A stretch of 64,000 nucleotides of DNA from contig CAVPAM010000010.1 of the NCBI GenBank assembly GCA_963701445.1, positions 62,001-126,000 on the forward strand. The letters are read 5' to 3'. The notes under the pieces are model-generated. The model searched no databases. It worked only from the letters and a program-made list of their open reading frames with translations, and was not told the origin of the DNA. The stretch is from CAKZLS01 sp963701445. Lineage in GTDB: Bacteria > Pseudomonadota > Alphaproteobacteria > Rhodospirillales > Defluviicoccaceae. The first letter of the stretch is position 1. Every line of letters starts with the position of its first letter. This document shows, in pieces, positions 15,450 through 24,778 of this stretch. A program made the translations under genes and the position numbers.

Positions 15450-16818
15450 GTGATCGAAGGTGCTCGAAACATTGTCCGCGAACTGGATCGGCTCGCCGAT
15501 TTTCGTTTCTTCGGCCGGGTCAGCGGGATCGCGGGCCTCCTTGTGGAAGTGGAAGGCCTGGAGGGATGCCTGTCCATCGGCGACCACTGCCGGCTTCACG
15601 GCCGTGGCGGCGTCGCTGGCGAGGATCTGCCATGCGAAGTCGTGGGGTTCCGGTCGGGAAAGGCGCTGCTCATGCCGTTCGGGCCCCTGGAGGGTATCGG
15701 CGTGGGGTGCCGGGCCGACGCCACCCGTGGCGCCGGGGAAATCCACCCGCACGCCAGATTGGCTGGGCCGCGTCGTCAACGCTTTTGGCGAGCCCATCGA
15801 CGGCAAGGGGCCGGTGACCGCGGGCGACCGCCCGTATCGATTGCAACGGCCGGCGCCGCCGGCCCATCGGCGCAACCGGGTCGGCGGCAAGATCGACCTC
15901 GGCGTTCGCGCCATGAACGGCTTTCTGACCTGTTGCAAGGGACAGCGCATGGGCGTGTTCGCCGGTTCCGGCGTCGGCAAATCGACGTTGCTGTCCATGA
16001 TGGCGCGGCACACCGACGCCGAGATCAACGTGATCGGGCTGATCGGCGAACGCGGCCGCGAGGCCCGCGAGTTCATCGAGGACAGCCTCGGCGAGGAGGG
16101 AATGAGCCGCAGCGTGGTCATCGTCGCCACGTCGGACGAGCCGCCGCCGGTGCGCCGCCAGGCGGCCTACACGATGATGGCCGTGGCGGAATACTTCCGC
16201 GATGGCGGCGGGCACGTGCTGTGCATGATGGACAGCATCACCCGCTTCGCCATGGCTCAGAGGGAAATCAGCCTCGCCGTGGGCGAGCCGCCGGCGACCA
16301 AGGGGTACACGCCGTCGGTGTTCGCCGAACTGCCCCGGCTTCTCGAACGCGCCGGGCCCGGGGTCGACGGGCAGGGGAGCATCACCGGCCTGTTCACCGT
16401 CCTGGTGGAGGGCGACGACCACAACGAACCCATTTCGGATGCCGTTCGCGGGATCCTCGACGGTCACGTGGTCTTGGACCGCGCCATCGCCGAACGCGGG
16501 CGCTTTCCCGCCATCAACATTTTGCGCAGCGTCTCGCGGACCATGCCGGCCTGCAATACCGCCCGGGAAAACGAGATCATCCGGCGCGCCCGCGGGCTGA
16601 TGTCCACCTATGAGGACATGGCCGAACTGATCCGCCTCGGCGCCTACCAGCGGGGCGCCGATCCGGCGGTGGACGAGGCCATACGCTTCCACCCGGACCT
16701 GGAAGCCTACTTGAACCAAACCACGGAGGACAGGACGAACCTCGCCGATACCTACGACCGGCTGGCCGGGATCCTGGGCATGACCGGCGAGGCCGCGTCC
16801 GGACCGGCGACGGCATGA
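15450..16818 (+). pseudogene. fliI: Flagellar export ATPase FliI, reading frame broken by one base
   Basis: ATPase that energises loading of the flagellar type III export apparatus. Seen: the N-terminal part is in one frame (RELDRLADFRFFGRVSGIAGLLVEVEGLEG ... KALLMPFGPLEGIGVGCRAD ... EIHPHA), the rest in the +1 frame from about 15757 (DWLGRVVNAFGEPIDGKGPV, Walker A GVFAGSGVGKST, Walker B region HVLCMMDSITRFAMAQREI, and a normal C-terminus). Deleting one A around 15756 restores an unbroken protein of about 455 residues that matches FliI throughout. GTG at 15450 with GGGAGA at 15439-15444 is the likely start. As sequenced no full FliI would be made; an assembly or sequencing error is as likely as decay, because everything else in the cluster is intact. 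fliJ follows after 40 bases. Confidence 0.88.
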
Positions 16819-16858
16819 GCGCTGGCGCCGCCGATCCGCGTGCTAATGGCCCGGACCT

Positions 16859-17287
16859 ATGAAACACCCCCTCAAAACGCTGATCCGGGTCCGCGATTGG
16901 ACCGTGGACGAGAAATCCCGGGTTCTCGCAAACCGGCTTCGCGATCTCGACGCCTTCAAGGAGCAGGCTCGCGGGCTGGAACGGGAGGTGAAGGCCGAAC
17001 AGGAAACGGCGAAAGCCTCTCCAAGCGAGGCGGGAATGGCTTACAGCGGTTATGCACGCGGCGTTCTCCATCGCCGGGCGCGGCTAGAGAAGGCCATCGC
17101 AGATACCGAGGCGGCCGTTTGCGCCGCCAAGGACGACGTGGCGCAAGCCTACCGCGATCTCAAGACGGTGGAACTGGCTCAGGAGAGCCGCGAGCGCCGG
17201 GACGTCGAGGAGGCCGAGCGCCGCCAGACCGCCACCCTCGACGAGATGGCCTTGCAGGGCTTCCGCCGGCGCGGCGCGGATCGATAG
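16859..17287 (+). CDS. fliJ: Flagellar export chaperone FliJ
   Basis: A 142-residue, almost wholly helical coiled-coil protein (MKHPLKTLIRVRDWTVDEKSRVLANRLRDLDAF at the start, then long charged heptads), the size and shape of FliJ, the central stalk of the FliI ATPase ring. Position immediately after fliI is the conserved order and is the main support, since FliJ sequences diverge widely. Ends with MALQGFRRRGADR. No signal or membrane segment. ATG at 16859; probably translated from the fliI transcript. Confidence 0.85.
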   Translation: MKHPLKTLIRVRDWTVDEKSRVLANRLRDLDAFKEQARGLEREVKAEQETAKASPSEAGMAYSGYARGVLHRRARLEKAIADTEAAVCAAKDDVAQAYRDLKTVELAQESRERRDVEEAERRQTATLDEMALQGFRRRGADR

Positions 17288-17299
17288 CCCCTTCGGAAT

Positions 17300-17791
17300 T
17301 CAACAATCGAGCAGGCGGGCGAGCAGGTTCGGATTGTCCCATCGGGGCTGCCGCTCCTCCACCAGAACGCTGTGACGGGTGGTCTCGTGGTTGGCTTCCG
17401 AGGGCGACACCACGATCTCGATCCAACGTGGAATGACCTCGTTGCCGAAATCGTCGCGCATGGCCAGCGCCACGGCTTCCAGGTTCGGCCAGTCCGGTTG
17501 GGTCAGAGCATGCAGGTAGTCCCCGAGGCACGAGGGCTCCAGGATCCGTTTGTCGGGCACGTATCGCGTCAAAAACCTGAGCGGCCCGAGCGCGAAGGAC
17601 GGCGTCGTTTCCATTTCGAAGCGCACGACATAGTCGGTTCCCGGGTCGGGATTGGGCAAGGTCCGCATCAAGTCGCGCCGGTCCCGGGGAGCCGCGCGGG
17701 TTCCGGCGAGCGGACACGGACTTGTTTGGGGCAATGGACCCCTCAGCGGTTCGTTCAGGGAGGAAGCGGACGTTTCAACCAAGGTTTTCAT
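17300..17791 (-). CDS. QueF-like protein without the catalytic cysteine
   Basis: Resembles the T-fold 7-cyano-7-deazaguanine reductase QueF. Seen: LPNPDPGTDYVVRFEM near residue 55, LTRYVPDKRILEPSCLGDYLHAL at about 80-102, which aligns with the YxPDxxxVESKSLKxYL stretch of QueF, and later GNEVIPRWIEIVV. Known: QueF needs a Cys in CPVTGQPD, an Asp in the same loop and a VESK substrate-binding segment. Here the Cys loop is shortened to SFALGPLRF and VESK is ILEPS, so reductase activity is unlikely. I infer a repurposed or inactive T-fold protein; its job beside flagellar genes is unknown. ATG 17791 is chosen (MKTLVETSASSL). The stop converges with fliJ 12 bases away, and the start is divergent from nothing: the fliK-like gene upstream ends at 17799 in the same direction. 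Confidence 0.55.
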   Translation of the reverse strand: MKTLVETSASSLNEPLRGPLPQTSPCPLAGTRAAPRDRRDLMRTLPNPDPGTDYVVRFEMETTPSFALGPLRFLTRYVPDKRILEPSCLGDYLHALTQPDWPNLEAVALAMRDDFGNEVIPRWIEIVVSPSEANHETTRHSVLVEERQPRWDNPNLLARLLDC

Positions 17792-17798
17792 CGGCGTT

Positions 17799-19319
17799 TC
17801 AGACAATCATACCTGTGTGGGGATTGGCCGGATACTCGGCCATGACTTCAACGAATTCCGGAGGAGACGCCTGGAATCCCACATCTCCCCTCAATCCCGC
17901 GATCTCGCCGGAGTGCGCGAAGAGGGTGCGAATGTTGCCGCGCAGGGCCGGGGGTAGGGGAGGATCGCTGCGGACGATCAGGTCCAGGCGCTTTCCATCC
18001 TCGCGCACCAGGCCATCGAACTGTATCCGGCCCAGCCAACTCAGCGTGATGTCCACCACGAACCGGGTGTCCTCGCCGTCTTTGGCTCCGCCCGCCCGCC
18101 CGCCGCCGTGTCGGCGCAGCAGGAGTCGGACGGGTTCGATCTGGGTTCCCGCCGAAAGTCCGACGTGCAGGACCCGCCATTCGCCGGTTTCCGTCTCGCC
18201 GCCGGCGCGGCCCATGTGGCGGAATTCTTCGCCGAGCTGGGAAAGAAGCGCGGGATGGGCGGCCTTGAGCGCCCGGACAGGGGCCTCGCCGAGCCAATCC
18301 TCCACGCTTCCCTTGCCAAGCGCCTGAAGCAGAAACAGGGTCTGGCTTGTTAGACCCGAGTCGATGCGCGGCAGCACGGTATTCATGACGTGGCGGGCGG
18401 CCGCGGGATTGGCTTCCGACAGGGTCCGGACGGCGGCTTCGAGGGCCGGCCATTCCGCGAGGGCTGGATTCGGATGGGCGTTCGCCGGCGTTCCCGCGTT
18501 TCCGGAAACGGTTGGCGATGGGACCGGCGCGCCGACAATCTCCAGCGTCACGCCGCTTCCGGGGGGCAATGCCGAAACCGCGTTCAGACCGAGAGGCCCG
18601 AGTGGCGTGGCAAGCAGGGGCCGCGCGCCCGGCGACGGGGCCGTTACCGTGCCGCGCAGGACCTGTCCGGCGGCGACGGAGGCCGATCCGGTCACGGATC
18701 CTGGAGCAGCCATGGATGGTGGAGCGGCGGCACCACCGGCGCCCGCCGCGGGCGAATGCACGGCGACAACGCGAACGGTCAACGCGGAGCCGGCGGGGAG
18801 GGCGGTCGAAGGCGCCGTCGCGGACGGCAGCCACTTGGCGGCCTGCAAGAGGGTGGCGTCGATGGACGCTCCGGGGGCCAACGGTGGCGGTGTCCGGGCG
18901 GCGGTCGGTGGCGCCGGCGCCGGGGTGTCCGGGCGGGTCGCCGGCGGGCGCGGGCCGACGGCGACGGCCTCGCCAGGAACGGCGCGGGGCGCGGCCGAAG
19001 CCGATTGCGGCGATCCCGGTGCCTGCCCGTTGGTGCTGATGATCTGCAGGTGCAGCTGCGGGGTGCGAGCCCGCAGCAGCAGGCCTACGTCCGTCCCTTC
19101 GGCCAGCGGGAGCGTGCTTCTGCCCACCAGCATGCCGGCATCGGTCTGGATGTGGACGAGACCCCGTGGGGCGCCGGGAACCACATGGCCCGCCAGACGC
19201 GTGCCCACGGGCAGGCGCGCGGTGTCGGCATGCGGTTCGGCAACCACTTGGACCCGTGGCGACATGGCCGCCGGACTCGTGGATGCCGGCGGCGGTGGAG
19301 CCGGCTGGACGCCGCTCAT
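17799..19319 (-). CDS. FliK-like flagellar hook-length control protein
   Basis: A 506-residue protein whose first 330 residues are Pro/Ala-rich and probably disordered, as in the molecular-ruler part of FliK. The last 130 hold a Flg_hook-like globular domain (VVDITLSWLGRIQFDGLVREDGKRLDLIVRSDPPLPPALRGNIRTLF). A second FliK occurs at 32227-33864, so this may be a specialised or divergent copy; similar proteins stand beside flhA-flhF-flhG in other alphaproteobacteria. Start ATG 19319 has GAGGGGA nine bases upstream (the frame remains open another 54 bases). First gene of the reverse flagellar block if read from the distal end, last to be transcribed with flhG upstream after an 88-base gap. Confidence 0.75.
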   Translation of the reverse strand: MSGVQPAPPPPASTSPAAMSPRVQVVAEPHADTARLPVGTRLAGHVVPGAPRGLVHIQTDAGMLVGRSTLPLAEGTDVGLLLRARTPQLHLQIISTNGQAPGSPQSASAAPRAVPGEAVAVGPRPPATRPDTPAPAPPTAARTPPPLAPGASIDATLLQAAKWLPSATAPSTALPAGSALTVRVVAVHSPAAGAGGAAAPPSMAAPGSVTGSASVAAGQVLRGTVTAPSPGARPLLATPLGPLGLNAVSALPPGSGVTLEIVGAPVPSPTVSGNAGTPANAHPNPALAEWPALEAAVRTLSEANPAAARHVMNTVLPRIDSGLTSQTLFLLQALGKGSVEDWLGEAPVRALKAAHPALLSQLGEEFRHMGRAGGETETGEWRVLHVGLSAGTQIEPVRLLLRRHGGGRAGGAKDGEDTRFVVDITLSWLGRIQFDGLVREDGKRLDLIVRSDPPLPPALRGNIRTLFAHSGEIAGLRGDVGFQASPPEFVEVMAEYPANPHTGMIV

Positions 19320-19407
19320 CGCTTCCCCTCTGGCGGCGGAGGCATGAACGTGACTAAAATAACGTAATAACAATTGGTTATTGGCATATGTTTGTAAAAA
19401 ACTTGAA

Positions 19408-20247
19408 CTATGGACCGGCTTGGACGGCGTTGGCCGGCTGCAGCGCTTGAGTGCACGGGTCCGAGGCCATGAGTTTGGCGGCGATACTTTCGACGTCCGT
19501 CGCCGCGTCGGCGTTGGGGTATCGTGTCAGGATGGAGGTCTGATTGCGGATCGCTTCCCGGACCTTGGCGTCGCGGCGGATGACGCCCAGGAGCGGCGGC
19601 GAGATCTTGAGAAAGCCCTCGCAGGCCTTGAGCAGGGTATTGTAGGTGCGCTCGCCCTCGCGGGTGGTGTTGGCCATGTTGATGACAATCCGGATGTCGT
19701 CCACCAACCGTTCCATGTTGGTCAATTTGATGAAGGCGTAGGCGTCGGTCAGCGCCGTGGGCTCGTCGGTGGTGACCACCAGACAGGTGCCGACACTGCG
19801 GGTCAGTTGCCGGACCGTTCGATCCACGCCGGCGCCGAGATCGAGGAAAACCCGATCGTAGGACTGAGCGACCTGGGTGAGATCCTCGGTTACCACCTGC
19901 AACCGTCCGGGAGGCACGTTGGTAAGCCTGCCGGAACCCGAACGGCCGGCGATAATGTCGAAGCCACCCTCCTCGAACCGCATGGCGGCCTGATGCAGGG
20001 TAAGCCGGCCGGCGAGCACCGTGGCCAGGTCGCGGCTCGGCATCAGCCCCAACTGGATATCCACGTTGGCGAGGCCGAGGTCGCCATCGAACAAGAGGGT
20101 CCGCTGGTTGGCGCTCGCCAAGGCGTGGGCGAGGGTGATCGCGAACCAGGTCTTGCCGACGCCGCCTTTGCCCGAGGCGATGGCGTACATGTTGTGTCCC
20201 TTGGCCAAGGATGCCGGGGATTGCGCGAGGGAAAGGGCGGTCGTCAT
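19408..20247 (-). CDS. flhG: Flagellar number regulator FlhG (MinD-like ATPase)
   Basis: A 279-residue ParA/MinD-family ATPase that restrains flagellar number by acting on FlhF. Seen: deviant Walker A ASGKGGVGKTW at about residues 24-34, the LLFDGDLGLANVDIQLGL switch region, DRVFLDLGAGVD (Walker B), and IVINMANTTREGERTYNTL typical of FlhG. Its ATG overlaps the flhF stop (ATGA at 20244-20247), so the two are translationally coupled. No obvious C-terminal amphipathic MinD helix can be judged from here. Together with flhF it suggests polar or otherwise limited flagellation. Confidence 0.92.
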   Translation of the reverse strand: MTTALSLAQSPASLAKGHNMYAIASGKGGVGKTWFAITLAHALASANQRTLLFDGDLGLANVDIQLGLMPSRDLATVLAGRLTLHQAAMRFEEGGFDIIAGRSGSGRLTNVPPGRLQVVTEDLTQVAQSYDRVFLDLGAGVDRTVRQLTRSVGTCLVVTTDEPTALTDAYAFIKLTNMERLVDDIRIVINMANTTREGERTYNTLLKACEGFLKISPPLLGVIRRDAKVREAIRNQTSILTRYPNADAATDVESIAAKLMASDPCTQALQPANAVQAGP

Positions 20248-21233
20248 AGAGCTGCCTCTGTCAGGTGAGGAGTTGATGAAGCACGGGCGCCGTGGGGCAG
20301 GAGGAGACGTGCGAGCGATACCGGATTGATGGGAGTCAGTCCGTCCGCGACATGGGGACTGATGCTGACCTCGGAGAACGAAAGCGCGGCGACCTGGGCG
20401 GCGGCGAGCACGCCGCCGAGCCGGCGGGAGAGATCGAGCCGCGTCGCCAGCAGGCGTTGCGGCCCCAGCACGTTGAACCGGCATGCGATTTCGGCGGCCT
20501 CCATGGGGTCGATCCCGGCCGGCATCACCACCACCGGTTCGGCCTCGGCCGCGTGAACGAACTCGTTGAGGCTCTCCATCTCCACATCGCTGAAGGGATT
20601 GGTTCCGGAGGTGTCGATCAGCACCAGGTCGCCCCGCTGGGCCGCCACCGCGGAGGACAGGTCGGCCGCCGTCTCGGCGGCGGCCAGGTCGATCCCGAGG
20701 ATCCGGGTGAACGCCCGCAACTGCTCGACACCGCCGGCACGGCGCGTATCCGTGGTGATGACGCCGACCGGGCGGCCGTCGCGCCGGGCGCGGGTGGCCA
20801 GCTTGGCGATGGCGATGGTCTTGCCCACGCCGGGAGGCCCCACCAGCATGAGCGGCCGCGGCGTCTTTCTCCGGGAGGTGGGGGCGAAGCCGAACAGGGC
20901 GTCGAGGGCGGCGGCCAGGGCCATGACCGAGCCGTCGGCCTCGAAGGGCGCGGCGGATCGCAGCAAGGTATCGGCCACCGACGTCGGAATGCCATGAAAG
21001 GCCAGCGCGTCCCGGATCTCCTCGCCGACGCTCTCGGCCGTTTCGCCTTCGTCGGTCCATTCGGTGGCGGCCGGTTCATCGAAATGGGGTTCGTCGAGCG
21101 CCGCCGTCACGCGGGCGCCGCGACCGTCCATGCCCGGCTGAGTGGAGACGATGATGGCGTCGTCTCCCATCTCCTTTCTGACCAGATCCATGGCCGTGGC
21201 CATGGTCGGCGCGGAGAATGTTTTCAGTCGCAT
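20244..21233 (-). CDS. flhF: Flagellar SRP-like GTPase FlhF
   Basis: A 329-residue SRP-type GTPase that sets flagellar position. Seen: an N-terminal basic/B-domain (MRLKTFSAPTMATAMDLVRKEMGDDAIIVSTQ), then the NG domain with G1 VGPPGVGKTIAIAKLA (about 130-145), VITTDTRRAGGVEQL (G2), VLIDTSGTNPF (G3) and a closing FSEVSISPHVADGLTPINP equivalent to the G5 region. In G3 the usual DTAG is DTSG. Length is short for FlhF but complete. The order flhA-flhF-flhG is conserved. Confidence 0.93.
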   Translation of the reverse strand: MRLKTFSAPTMATAMDLVRKEMGDDAIIVSTQPGMDGRGARVTAALDEPHFDEPAATEWTDEGETAESVGEEIRDALAFHGIPTSVADTLLRSAAPFEADGSVMALAAALDALFGFAPTSRRKTPRPLMLVGPPGVGKTIAIAKLATRARRDGRPVGVITTDTRRAGGVEQLRAFTRILGIDLAAAETAADLSSAVAAQRGDLVLIDTSGTNPFSDVEMESLNEFVHAAEAEPVVVMPAGIDPMEAAEIACRFNVLGPQRLLATRLDLSRRLGGVLAAAQVAALSFSEVSISPHVADGLTPINPVSLARLLLPHGARASSTPHLTEAAL

Positions 21234-21251
21234 GGCGGCGTCTTCACTCGG

Positions 21252-23369
21252 TTACACTTGGCCGATGGTGCGGATACGGGCCTTCGCGAAGACCTCGTTC
21301 TGCGACATGACCGCGGACATCGGGCGGAACCGCTCGATGATGGAACGCACGTAGGGGCGGATCGCCGGGCTCGTCAGCAACACCGGTGCCTCGCCCGCCA
21401 TGGCGTGCCGCTCCAGGGTGGCGCGGACGGCGTTGATGAATTCCTGAAGCTTGCTTGGCGGCAGCGTGAGCTGGCGGTCGTCGCCATTGCCGACGAGATG
21501 CTCCGCGAAGGTCTGCTCCCACTCGGGGCTGAGCGTGACCAGGGGAATGAACCCCTGGGGATTGGTGTTCATGTCGGAGATCTGGCGGGCCAGCCGGGCG
21601 CGGATGTGTTCGGTGATCAGGGTGACGTTGCGGGTGTATCCGCAGGCTTCCGACATGCCCTCGAGGATGGTCGCCAGATCGCGGATCGAAATGCGTTCGG
21701 CCAACAGGTTCTGGAGCACGCGCTGGGCGCCGCCGTAGGAGATCTGCGTGGGGATCAGATCGGCGATCAGCTTTTGCTGGTCCTTGTCCATGTCCTCCAG
21801 CAGCTTGCGGGTTTCGGCGTACGACAGCATCTCCGCCATGTTATCCTTGACCAGTTCGGTCAGGTGCGTGGTCACCACGGTGGCCGGATCGACGACGGTA
21901 TAGCCGCGGAACAGGGCCTCCTCGCGGTTCTGCGCGTCCACCCACATGGCCGGCAGGCCGAAGGTTGGCTCGCGCGTCGCCTCGCCCGGCAGGCCGATGG
22001 GTTCACCCCTGGGATCCATGACCAGCAGCATGTCGGGGCGAAGTTCGCCCCGGCCGGCCTCGATTTCCTTGACCCGGATCACGTAGGCGGTGGCGGCAAG
22101 CTGCATGTTGTCCTGGATGCGGACACTCGGCATGACGAAGCCGAATTCCGACGCCAACTGGCGCCGCAGGGCCTTGACCTGGTCGGTCAGGCGGTGGCCG
22201 TCGGCGCCGCCGTTGATCAGCGGCAACAGAGCGTAGCCGAGCTCCACGCGGATATCGTCCAGGCGCAGCACCGACGACAGCGGCTCCTCCGGCGGTGGCG
22301 CCGCCTCGGCTTCCCGCGCGGTGGTCTCCGCCTCGACCTGCTTCTGTTTCTGGCCCTGGTTGACGCGCCAGGCGAGGCCGCCGGTGATGGCCGCCAGCGT
22401 CAGGAACGGCAGCAGCGGGACGCCCGGCAGCGCGGCGAGGGCCGCCAGGACCAGCGAACTCATGCCCAGGACCCGGGGCTGGCCGCCGAGCTGGCGGAAC
22501 AACGCCTTTTCGGTGGCGCCGCCAACGCCGCCCTTGGTGACCAGCATGCCAGCCGCCGTGGAGACGATCAGCGCCGGCACCTGGGACACCAGACCGTCGC
22601 CGACGGTGAGCTGCGTATAGGTGGTGGCCGCGTCGCCGAAGGACAGGTCCATCTGGGCGACGCCGATCACCATGCCGCCCAGCACGTTGATGAAGGTGAT
22701 CAGGAGGCCGGCGATGGCGTCGCCGCGCACGAACTTGGAAGCGCCGTCCATGGCGCCGTAGAAGCTGCTTTCCTCTTCCAGGTCCTTGCGGCGGTTCCGC
22801 GCCTCGTCCTCGTCGATCAACCCGGCCGAAAGGTCGGCGTCGATGGCCATCTGCTTGCCGGGCATGGCATCGAGGGTAAACCGCGCGGCGACCTCGGCGA
22901 TGCGGCCCGAGCCCTTGGTGATGACCACGAAATTGACGATGACCAGAATGGCGAACACGATGATGCCGATGACGAAGTTGCCACCCATCACGAACCCGCC
23001 GAAAGCCTCGATAACCCGTCCGGCGGCGGCGGGACCCTCGTGGCCGTCGCTAAGGATCAAGCGCGTGGACGCGAGGTTGAGCGCCAGCCGCACCATGGTC
23101 GCCAGCAGGAGAACGGTGGGGAAGGCGTTGAAATCGAGCGGCCGATCCACGAACAGCGCGGTCATCAGGATCAGCACGGAAAAGGTCACCGAGAAGGCCA
23201 GGCAGACGTCCAGAAGCCAGCTCGGCATGGGCAGGATCAAGACCACGAGGGTCGCGACCACCGCCAGCGCCAGCGCGATGTCGCCGCGCTTGGTCAGTTT
23301 GGCGACGATCCCTCCGAAATTGCCGCTCACTGCCGGCATGCTGGAAACCGCGGTCGTGTTGTCAGCCAC
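21252..23369 (-). CDS. flhA: Flagellar export gate protein FlhA
   Basis: A 705-residue export-gate protein. Seen: eight predicted membrane segments in residues 20-320, with the FHIPEP signature region between segments 4 and 5 (DAMPGKQMAIDADLSAGLIDEDEARNRRKDLEEESSFYGAMDGASKFVRGDAIAG), and a cytoplasmic domain from about residue 345 that docks FliI/FliJ and chaperone-substrate complexes. The last part includes LTEHIRARLARQISD-type helices and ends FAKARIRTIGQV. Length and order are standard. The gene sits 18 bases upstream of flhF, same strand. Confidence 0.97.
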   Translation of the reverse strand: MADNTTAVSSMPAVSGNFGGIVAKLTKRGDIALALAVVATLVVLILPMPSWLLDVCLAFSVTFSVLILMTALFVDRPLDFNAFPTVLLLATMVRLALNLASTRLILSDGHEGPAAAGRVIEAFGGFVMGGNFVIGIIVFAILVIVNFVVITKGSGRIAEVAARFTLDAMPGKQMAIDADLSAGLIDEDEARNRRKDLEEESSFYGAMDGASKFVRGDAIAGLLITFINVLGGMVIGVAQMDLSFGDAATTYTQLTVGDGLVSQVPALIVSTAAGMLVTKGGVGGATEKALFRQLGGQPRVLGMSSLVLAALAALPGVPLLPFLTLAAITGGLAWRVNQGQKQKQVEAETTAREAEAAPPPEEPLSSVLRLDDIRVELGYALLPLINGGADGHRLTDQVKALRRQLASEFGFVMPSVRIQDNMQLAATAYVIRVKEIEAGRGELRPDMLLVMDPRGEPIGLPGEATREPTFGLPAMWVDAQNREEALFRGYTVVDPATVVTTHLTELVKDNMAEMLSYAETRKLLEDMDKDQQKLIADLIPTQISYGGAQRVLQNLLAERISIRDLATILEGMSEACGYTRNVTLITEHIRARLARQISDMNTNPQGFIPLVTLSPEWEQTFAEHLVGNGDDRQLTLPPSKLQEFINAVRATLERHAMAGEAPVLLTSPAIRPYVRSIIERFRPMSAVMSQNEVFAKARIRTIGQV

Positions 23370-23400
23370 GCTGCTTGATCCTCGTCAGGGTCTTGGGCCG

Positions 23401-24753
23401 TCAGGCCGCCGAACGCTCGCCGTCGCCCGGCATGGGCACGGAGAAACCTTCGCCGGAATACTGCTTGAGCTTGTTGCGGAGCGTGCGGATCGAAATGCCG
23501 AGCACGTTCGCCGCGTGCGTCCGGTTGCCCACGCAATGGGACAGGGTATCGATGATCAACTGCCTTTCCACGTCGGCCACGGTGCGCCCGACGAGCGCCG
23601 CGTCGGCGCCGGCCGCTCCGGCAGCCGATCCGGCCGCCGCGCCGCGCGGAGCCTGGGTGCCGCCGAGGAGAATGTCCTCGGGACCGATCTGCGTGCCCTG
23701 GGCCAGCAGCACGGCGCGGTGCATGGTGTTCTCCAGCTCGCGGACGTTGCCCGGCCACGGATGGCTCTGAAGCATCCGGCTGGCCTCGGTGGACAGCGGC
23801 AGGGCGTCGACGCCGTTGGCGCGGGCGTAATGCTGGATGAAGTGTTCCGCCAGGACTTCGATGTCCCTGGGCCTTTCGGTGAGTGACGGGATCTTCAGTG
23901 TTACAACGTTCAGCCGGAAGTAAAGGTCCTCGCGGAATTCGCCGGCGGCCACCGCCTTTTCCATGTTGCGATTGGACGTGGCGACGATGCGGACATCGAC
24001 CTTCACCGGCTTGGTGCCGCCGACGCGGTCGATTTCGCGTTCCTGCAGGGCGCGCAGAAGCTTGGCCTGCAGGCGAAAGTCCATTTCGCTGATTTCGTCG
24101 AGCAGCAGGGTCCCGCCGCTGGCCTCCTCGAACCGGCCGATCCGGCGCGCCACCGCTCCGGTGAACGCGCCCTTTTCGTGGCCGAACAACTCCGATTCCA
24201 GAAGGGCCTCGGGGATGGCCGCGCAGTTGACGGCGACGAAGCGCGCGTCGGAACGGCGGCTCTTGGCGTGGAGATAGCGCGCCATCAACTCCTTGCCGGT
24301 CCCGGACGGGCCGATCACCAGGGCGCTGGCGTCGCTGCAGGCCACCTTGTCGGCGAGCGCCAGCACCTGGGCCATGCGCGGGTCCGCGTGGATGATCGCG
24401 TGGTTTTCCTCGGTGATGGCGGCCAGAACCGCGGCCATCAGTTCGGCGTTCGGCGGCAGCGGGAGGTATTCCTTGGCTCCGGCCTTGATGGCGGCGACGG
24501 CGGCGCGGGTGTCGTTGCCGACGCCGCAGGCGATGACCGGCACCGCGATGCGTTCCGATTCCAGGTGCTGGATCAGGCTGGCCACGTCCAGTTTGACATC
24601 GGCGAGCACCAGGTCGGCGCCTTTTCCGGCGCGCAGGATCCTCAGCGCGGTGGCGATGTCGTCGGCCTGGATCACCTTGGCTCCGCGCTCCACGGCGATG
24701 CGGCTGGCGGCGCCGACTTGGCCGGCAAGGGTGCCTGTAATGAGCAAACGCAT
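23401..24753 (-). CDS. flbD: Sigma-54-dependent flagellar regulator FlbD
   Basis: NtrC-family activator of class III flagellar genes. Seen: an N-terminal receiver-like domain (1-115) that keeps an Asp at 52 (ADVKLD) but lacks the paired acidic residues after strand 1 (MRLLITGTLAG), as is known for FlbD proteins, which respond to FliX rather than a kinase. An AAA+ domain follows with Walker A GPSGTGKE (148-155), the sigma-54 contact loop GAFTGA (195-200), and arginine-finger region FREDLYFRLNV. It ends with a Fis-type HTH (THAANVLGISIRTLRNKLKQY). ATG 24753 chosen because homology starts there. Located 31 bases after flhA's start, in the same direction. Confidence 0.93.
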   Translation of the reverse strand: MRLLITGTLAGQVGAASRIAVERGAKVIQADDIATALRILRAGKGADLVLADVKLDVASLIQHLESERIAVPVIACGVGNDTRAAVAAIKAGAKEYLPLPPNAELMAAVLAAITEENHAIIHADPRMAQVLALADKVACSDASALVIGPSGTGKELMARYLHAKSRRSDARFVAVNCAAIPEALLESELFGHEKGAFTGAVARRIGRFEEASGGTLLLDEISEMDFRLQAKLLRALQEREIDRVGGTKPVKVDVRIVATSNRNMEKAVAAGEFREDLYFRLNVVTLKIPSLTERPRDIEVLAEHFIQHYARANGVDALPLSTEASRMLQSHPWPGNVRELENTMHRAVLLAQGTQIGPEDILLGGTQAPRGAAAGSAAGAAGADAALVGRTVADVERQLIIDTLSHCVGNRTHAANVLGISIRTLRNKLKQYSGEGFSVPMPGDGERSAA

Positions 24754-24778
24754 TGTCTTTACCTCCGGGACGGCGTCA

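Noticed and set aside
20292..23378. A 1,028-codon open frame on the forward strand
   Set aside because: It is the antisense shadow of flhF and flhA; composition is His/Arg/Gly-rich with no domain, and the reverse-strand genes are certain.
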